64,000 nucleotides of DNA, from assembly GCA_964036315.1 (NCBI GenBank), contig OZ038479.1, positions 54,096,746 through 54,160,745 on the forward strand. Direction: 5' to 3'. Position numbers and translations under genes: made by a program. Below are positions 58,169 through 64,000 of this stretch, piece by piece. Below the pieces are notes generated by a model that was not told the DNA's origin, made no database searches, and saw only the letters and a program-made list of their open reading frames with translations. This stretch comes from Acanthosepion esculentum (lineage: Eukaryota; Mollusca; Cephalopoda; Sepiida; Sepiidae). Each line of letters opens with the position of its first letter. Position 1 is the first letter of the stretch.

Positions 58169-59171
58169 GTAAGTGTAGTTTTATTTATAACAAAAACAAA
58201 TTAAATAATACAACAGAACCTTTTTGTCCGTTTTGAATATCAATGACAAATTAATAAAAATAAAGCATTTTTTATATTGTAAAATTTTAAAATAAATGCA
58301 CAAACTTGGTAAAGTATAAGGGTTGATTCTATTATTTCATTTGTTTTTAATTTGTCCCCTTTTCTACACAGAAAACCCCTCCCCTAACCTTAACACCTAG
58401 CCCTAAAGTTAATCTTTAGGGTTAGGTGTTAAGGTTAGGGATAGGGTTTTCTTTCTGTGTAGAAAAAAAATTAAATAATACTATCGACCCTTCTGCTTTA
58501 CCAAGTTTGTGCATTAATTTTTGTTCCCTTTTCTACACAGAAAACCCCATCCCTAAACTTAAAACCTAACCCTAAAGATTAACTTTAGGGTTAGGTGTTA
58601 AGGTTAGGGGAAGGGTTTTCTGTGTAGAAAAGGGGACAAATTAAAAACAAATGAAATAATAGAATCAACCCTTATACTTTACCAAGTTTGTGCATTAATT
58701 TTTGTTTTATTTTTAAATTTTACAATATAAAAAATGCTTCATTTTTATTATTTAATTTGTTCTTTTAATTTGTCATTGCTATTCAAAACGGAAAAAAGGT
58801 TCTGTTATATTATTTAATTTGTTTTTGTTATAAATAAAACTACACTTACCAAAAAAAAAAAAGAAAAATTACATTTCTTTATGGTAGTGCGTAGTGATTT
58901 TCTGCAAGGAAAGTCTGTAAAAGTAAATAGGCCACAAAATCCACCGGATGTACTACGCAGTGATTCAGTTTTCATGATGGCAGTAATGGGGGATGAATGC
59001 CCAATAAGAAGTCCGATTTTTTTCTTGTCGATAACTCCAAAACGGTATGTTTTCTTCATAATTTAATTGTTAATTCGAGTTCAGCATGTACATTTGCACG
59101 GAATTATGACGATTTTAGAAAATTTTAAGTGACAGCGATTTAGCGCTCGGGAAATAAAACCAAAATTTAAC
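57820..59171. mobile_element. 1.35-kb fold-back element with telomere-like core
   Basis: The arms run inward from ggtaaattttggttttattt (57820) and its reverse complement (to 59171), through cgtcataattccgtgc, cctaccgttttggagttat and tttctttacggtagtgc-type sequence. AAATCC lies 2 bp outside the left end (57812-57817) and directly after the right end (59172-59177). The core has two smaller palindromes built of ccctaacctt/ttagggttagg units (58382-58440 and 58546-58620). The arms are related to the inner palindrome at 38195-39215. There is no coding capacity; open frames such as 57928-58119 are arm sequence. Confidence 0.8.
58382..58620. repeat. Telomere-like TTAGGG/CCCTAA palindromes
   Basis: Two successive inverted pairs are made of ccctaaccttaacaccta and ttagggttaggtgttaagg and are separated by about 100 bp of A/T-rich sequence with tttctacacagaaa. 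The units are variants of the metazoan telomere repeat but not a clean (TTAGGG)n run. Confidence 0.7.
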
Positions 59172-59639
59172 AAATCCTCTATTCCTCAAATAAAGTTTCT
59201 GAGAAGTATATTTTATTTTTGAAGATCTTTTAATAAATACAATTACATTGTGATGAAAGACATCTAAAATCAGCTATTTTAGATGAACTAAAAAAAAGTA
59301 AAGAAAAAAAAAAAACACTCCTTCCAGTCAATAGTTTTTGAAATACAGCAAATAAATTATTTTCTTATTGAAAATATTTACAGTTCATCTATTTATTAGT
59401 TTGAAATTAAAAATAAAATAAAAGCTCCAAGAAGGATTTTTAATTTTTTAAAAATTCATTAAAAAACCTTTGCATTTTGAGTGAAGGTCCTTAATTTAGT
59501 TTGTATATAATTTGGTGTTACATGTGGAGAAATTGACTCTTTGGTCAAGCGGGAAAGGAGCAGGGTTACTTGTGCCGTTGAAATACTTATTAAAACAAAA
59601 GCTTGTTATTTTCTGTACTAACGCTTTCTAGTTACACAG
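59172..59639. other. Spacer with no recognised feature
   Basis: AT-rich. A ttggtcaagcgggaaagg stretch at 59551 looks faintly like a tRNA D-arm or Pol III box, but no A/B-box pair or cloverleaf can be drawn. Confidence 0.3.
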
Positions 59640-61445
59640 TGGTCACGTGGCATGGTTTCCCGAAGTTGCATAAAAAAGACGAAATTTCTCTTTTTTTTAA
59701 TTATGTTTATCTTCCTTGTTATCAGACGGTTTATGCGCCATAGAATTTTCGCAACTCAAAGTAAGTGCAATTGCTTTTTTTTTTCCTTCAACCTGATGTT
59801 CGTTTGGGGAATCAGGAGCTTTTTCCACGACAAACTCATTTTTGAGAGAGCCGACACAAAACGTGACGGCGTTTATTGGGTTTACAAGAAAGAAAGAAAG
59901 GTTTTAGGGGGGGAAAGAGACGTATCAGGGAGCAAGAATCACGTTCCTTAACGTCGATTATGGAGCATAATGCAAAGGGAGTAATGAATGCATAATGACA
60001 CGGTTTCAATAAAATTTTCATTTAAAAACATGCCATGTTACAGTGAAGACACAGTATCATATATTTCTGGTGGTAGGTGTACCGAGTCCTTGGCACCGGC
60101 AGTTTCAATGACCCTGAAGAAATGTCATGCATCGACTTCTGAATCACTCTTCTTAAATGCCATGAAATTTCAGGATTTTAAACAAGGAACCAATTCTTTC
60201 TTAACACCGTTTATCCCCCCCCCCTGATTTACATAATCATTCAGAATATTTTCTCAAAACTAATTTTCTTGTTTATTGTGTTTTCTTTTTTTGTCATTTG
60301 GTTTAACTTCAATATTGAACAAACAATGAATACAAAAATTGCGTAGGCTGACACAAAAATCCTAAGAAAATCATTTGAATTGAACACACAAAAAAAATCA
60401 CCCTTTCTGCTTTTCTGACTTGTTGAAAGGTAAGTGGAAAGAAGAAAAATAATTTTGATTCTGATAAAAAAAGAAATCGTTATTTACTGACTTGCTTCAC
60501 GTTTTTTCTCATTCATTACGTTTTACAATTTTCATTCTCTATTATTGTTTGCAAAATAAAAATAAATTCAGCGATAATTTCTTCATGTCAGATATTTTGA
60601 AGAAATAACATTTTTAAACCGTACAAACTAAAGGAAATTAAATGGATTTTTTTTGTTATTTCGCTTTGAAATTTTTCTTTTGTTTTTTAATTCAATCACA
60701 ATGAGTTTGGATTGGACATGTCGATAAAAAAAAAAACAGAATCTCTTACTAAATTTGACTTCGTTTTTTTCGTTAAATGAAATGTGACCTTTTTAAAACA
60801 GTTTTTTTTAACTCTAAAATTAGATTGAATACGAGTGATTTTGCTTTGAAGTTAGAGAATTCTTTTTCAAGTTCAAAATTATCCACGAAGTTTTAGTTTT
60901 TAATTTTTAAATATAATTTACTTCAAAGTAAGCAACCGATTGCAAAATTGGGTTGAATATCCTGTTTGTTTGTTTGTATCAACGGTGTACAAGAGATGGT
61001 AATGGACATTTTCGCAAAAATCATATAATTATCGGATTTTAATGAAACTTTCAGGACATATTCACAAATGAAAATTTATTTATGAAATTATTATTTTTGG
61101 AAATTCTTTTTTTTTTTTTTTTTTTTTTTTGCATGTTTGCTCATACTTAACTTAATTTTATAAATTTTTTTAGAATTTAAAATCGTCAACGAAATATTTT
61201 TTTATTAGTTAAAATCTTGGTAAGTAGTATAATTTTTTTTTAATGTTACCCCTGACTCGCGTACTTAATTTAATGAAATTTCAAGAAATTAAATTTTCAT
61301 TAGAATTTTTTTTATTTGTTAATAGCAGAGCTCCTTGAAGAATTTAAATCAACATTTTTTTTTTTTTTAAATTACTTCTCATTTCCCGAAAATCTGCTCT
61401 GAATTGTAAAATACAAAATGCAATAAAAGTATGACCTTATTTAGA
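59640..61445 (+). repeat. R1 repeat, copy 4, followed by a decayed F2-like segment
   Basis: 59640-60790 aligns with 4860-5790 (gacgtatcagggagc, catgccatgttacagtgaag, accgagtccttggcacc, gatattttgaagaaataac). 60800-61445 has F2 interior motifs (aatgaaactttcaggac, gcaataaaagtatgacctta) but neither clear terminal repeat. It ends at the gypsy element. The upper part (59652-59951) has a 99-codon frame not conserved in copy 1. Confidence 0.6.
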
Positions 61446-61446
61446 A

Positions 61447-62685
61447 TGAATTTTGATATCCTTTATCATGACTTAATAGTATTACACACCAGGCTTTTAA
61501 TTTCACTTTTGGATTCCAGCGAAACAATATCTTCAAAATCTTTAGATTTCAATATCAACCTATCTGCATGTCCCAATTTCTTTGATGATAGAAATTGCAT
61601 CTTGAAATCAGAGTTCAACAAAATCTTAGAATTACGCTGTAGTTTGCAGTATGTGTAGGAATCCCTTTCTTACAACCAAATATACTTAATAATGGACAAT
61701 GATCTGTTTGCAATATGAATTTTCTTCCTGATATCATCCTATGAAATTTCTTTACAGCAAAAATTATAGCAAGCACTTCCATTTTAATTTGACTGTAGTA
61801 TTTGTCTGTATTTGTCAAATTTCTTGAAGTGTGAGCAACTGCTTTCACTGTACCATCTTTGAATTTATGGCCTAATGTTGCTCATGTGCTGTATTCACTT
61901 GCATTCGATGCTACTATTACTATCGGTGTAGGTTATAATGATTCTGAAGTTAGTAGTTTTTTAGCCCTTTTGAAAGCTTTTTGACATTCTGCTAACCAAT
62001 TAATTCCATTCCGTACCCTTTTTAAATAAATTATTCAGAGGGGATTACAATTTGTACATCTCTGGCACATGAATATTATTATAATTCACTTATCTGAGAA
62101 ATGATTGTAGACTTACCAAATTTGTCGGGGGGGGCACAACTTTAATAGCACTTGCTCGAGCAGTATCTAGTCTTCTTTTTTTCATTGATTATCTAACCTA
62201 AATATTTAATCTTGTCCAGAAAGAATTGACATTTCTGTTTACTGCTTTTGAAACTGTAATCATATACTTTCTGAAATACTTTTATGTCCCTGTATTTTCA
62301 TACTGCTCATTATAAGTATTTCATCTATATATGCGACTACACCATCTAGTCCAGCCAACATCGTATCCATTATTTGCTGGAAATTACCTGGGGCTACTTT
62401 TACACCTATGGGTAAACTTGTAGAGACCTTTTATGCGTATTAATAATCTAAAACTTCTGGCATTCCTTATCCACTTTGATTTGAAGATATGGTTCAGACA
62501 GGTTAATATTTTAAATAATTTGCCACCATATAATTTGGCAAATATATCCACTGCAGTTTGTAGGCGAACTGCATGTGGTTAGAGGGAGTCATTCAATCCA
62601 GTTGAAAAATCTGCTCATAACTGAATCTTATTATTTTTCTCTCTAATTGTTGTCATGGCCCATTCAGAATAAGCTTTTTTCAATT
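61447..62685 (-). pseudogene. Gypsy (Ty3-type) RT and RNase H, decayed
   Basis: Read leftward from 62685. RT segments include KNNKIQL-ADFSTGLNDSL (about 62570-62640), FGVKVAPGNFQQ-type codons (about 62360-62410) and the catalytic box as VAYIDEILI (about 62310-62335). RNase H (61848-61615) reads VKAVAHTSRNLTNTDKYYSQ, IKMEVLAIIFAVKKFH and ILQTDHCPLLSIFGCKKGI. The catalytic YxDD box is Y-I-D-E here, and the frame is broken repeatedly. It belongs with the protease and gag parts at 62986-64000, separated by an R1 insertion. Confidence 0.8.
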
Positions 62686-62985
62686 GCAAAGGGAGTATTT
62701 AAACAGTAATGCATAATGGCATGGTTTCAATAAAATTTGCATTTTAAAAAATGCCATGTTGCAGTGAAGACAGTATCATATATTTTGGGTGGCAATTGCA
62801 CCGAGTCCTTGGCACCAGCAGTTTCAGTGGCCCTGAAGAAATGTCATACATTGACATCTGAATCACTCTTCTAAATACCACAAAATTTCAGACTATTAAA
62901 CACAAGGAACCAATTCTTACTTAACACCGTTAAATTTTTTTTCTCAGTTTTACATAATCATTCAAAATATTTTCTCAAACCTATC
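62686..62985 (+). repeat. R1 fragment (copy 5) inserted in the gypsy element
   Basis: About 300 bp matches 5130-5415 and 59960-60255 (aaacagtaatgcataatggc, atgccatgttgcagtgaaga, accgagtccttggcacc, catcattcaaaatattttctc-type end). Gypsy coding sequence continues on both sides, so R1 sequence moved into it as a short piece. Confidence 0.75.
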
Positions 62986-63488
62986 CAGTTTAGTGTTAAT
63001 AGACTCCAATGTAGCAAAAGGTATCTTTTAGGTTTAAACACTGTTACTACATTTTCTTTTAATTTAAAAAAAATGCCTTTCACTTTGTACATTTTCTCAA
63101 CTCTGAGAAAATAGTTGTAAATATATTTGTAGTTTACGCAGTTTTTCTTTAGCTGTAATCTTTTTCGCCAACAAACAATCAATTTTTCCACAGAATGAAT
63201 AATCAGCCAATTCCATAGCTCAAATAGTTCTAGCCAGACAAGTAAATTAGAGTTGGAATTTTTTTAATATATAAACAGCAGCTTTTTATTTTTACCCGCA
63301 AGAGTGATGTTACACATGATTTTCCCAAGAAAAATTAATTTCTTGCTCAGTATTCCTCTGGTATCTTTGTCACTTATTCTCAAGTTAAGCTTGCCAATTC
63401 TGTCCCAAGTTTTTTCATCAATGATATTAATATCACTACGAGTGTCCAATTGAAATTTCACCATAGTGTTATTTATTTGTACTGCCAC
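62986..63488 (-). pseudogene. Gypsy retropepsin and pre-RT region, decayed
   Basis: The protease (63488-63264) reads MVKFQLDTRSDINIIDEKTW and GILSKKLIFLGKIMCNITLA. The active site D-T-G is D-T-R. The linker to RT (63191-62986) follows as KVKGIFFKLKENVVTVFKPK and so on, and is cut by the R1 insertion. Confidence 0.8.
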
Positions 63489-63491
63489 AAA

Positions 63492-64000
63492 TTATCTATT
63501 ATTTGAAGTTTCTAGTTTGTTAGCAGGAAGTACTACTTTCAGCAAGTTCATTTGTGTATTTCTTTTGCTTTTTGACTTGCAGTAGCTTCCTTTGTGACCT
63601 GTTTTTCCACATTTAAAATATTTTTTTAGTTTTAAATGGACAGTCATTTCTGATATTAAGTATACTACAGCCATAGCATGGGTTAAGTTTTACAGTATTT
63701 TTATTCCAAAGTTTTTCTTTTCATTGTACTTGTCTTTTTCCTAACCATTTGTACTTCTGTCATGTCATTTTGCATGATTTTCACTATATTGTGCCTGAAA
63801 TTGATCATTTTTGGCACTCATCACCACTGATATGTTTTCATTGCATTGATTGAAAATAACACAATCAAGAAGTAGTATTTCACTTGTAATCGATGTAGTC
63901 TTGCTAAAAAGCTAGATGTCTAATTCTCTCTTTGTTTATTGCTTTCTACTGATGATTCTTAGCATCAGGCTATATGTATTTGGATATCCTCTTCTGGAGA
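63492..64000 (-). pseudogene. Gypsy gag 3' part with decayed zinc knuckle, running off the window
   Basis: 63674-63492 carries KKYFKCGKTGHKGSYCKSKS. A CCHC knuckle is C-x2-C-x4-H-x4-C; here the first Cys is Tyr, so it is damaged. Further codons up to 64000 (QCNENISVVMSAKNDQFQAQ near 63830-63770) look gag-like but are broken by stops. The 5' LTR and start would lie beyond 64000. Confidence 0.6.

Noticed and set aside
58130..58170. Long poly-T tract as evidence of a retroposed poly-A tail
   Set aside because: It lies within the arm of a fold-back element, where A/T runs vary between arms. No processed gene copy is next to it.
58382..58620. True telomere or interstitial telomere array
   Set aside because: The TTAGGG-like units are few, degenerate and arranged as palindromes inside a mobile element, not as a tandem run.
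59551..59640. Possible tRNA gene or tRNA-derived SINE head (ttggtcaagcggg)
   Set aside because: Only one short match to a tRNA-like motif. No B box at the right distance and no cloverleaf can be folded.
1..64000. A new multi-gene defence or metabolic system
   Set aside because: Apart from the zinc-finger genes, every recognisable protein is broken and transposon-derived. There is no set of intact, co-oriented neighbouring genes that could form such a system.

Overview
This is an AT-rich stretch of an animal nuclear genome dominated by transposable elements, most of them decayed. The only intact long reading frames are two single-exon arrays of C2H2 zinc fingers, at 20777-22498 and 47791-49764. 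A third, truncated array is cut by the left window edge at 1-486. There are no bacterial operons, ribosome binding sites or tRNA/rRNA genes. A lineage-specific zinc-finger expansion inside mariner, Tc1, gypsy, copia and LINE debris, together with vertebrate/mollusc-type telomere-like motifs (TTAGGG-related), suggests a metazoan, perhaps a lophotrochozoan such as a cephalopod. That placement is inference, and the sequence alone cannot fix the phylum.

Layout. 1-4770 is the 3' end of zinc-finger block C: the gene, its 3' flank with an insertion carrying a Tc1-type element, a copia protease remnant, and a flank shared with other blocks. 4860-7545 is one copy of an unclassified composite repeat (here R1 followed by F2, an element with long terminal inverted repeats). 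7545-11650 is a pile of gypsy (Ty3-type) fragments, with an 80-bp mariner MITE and an LTR-like promoter. 11760-16500 holds more R1/F2 copies. 16545-24470 is block A: a LINE remnant, a 5' UTR exon, a 20-finger gene, then a copia remnant. 24480-33530 is mostly anonymous, with a tandem duplication, a LINE tail and a transposase-like remnant. 33540-37330 is collinear with the distal flank of the other blocks and is interrupted by a solo-LTR-like insertion. 37430-41795 is R1/F2 carrying a nested fold-back element. 45240-51890 is block B: LINE, 5' UTR exon, 23-finger gene and flank. 52240-55335 holds a deleted mariner and a possible P-element-like remnant. 57820-59171 is a fold-back element with a telomere-like core. 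59640-61445 is R1/F2 again. 61447-64000 is a minus-strand gypsy element broken by an R1 insertion.

How the parts relate. Blocks A, B and C are segmental duplicates, and block D (33540-37330) is probably the displaced distal part of A. Fingers 1-20 of A and B correspond one to one. Both copies share the same in-frame stop 60 bases before the start codon, so the loss of upstream fingers came before the duplication. Several insertions can be proved from paralogous empty sites within the window (the solo-LTR-like element, a pogo-like MITE, a fold-back). C2H2 arrays expanding among transposons are often discussed as host repressors of those elements. For these two genes that is a hypothesis, not something the sequence shows.
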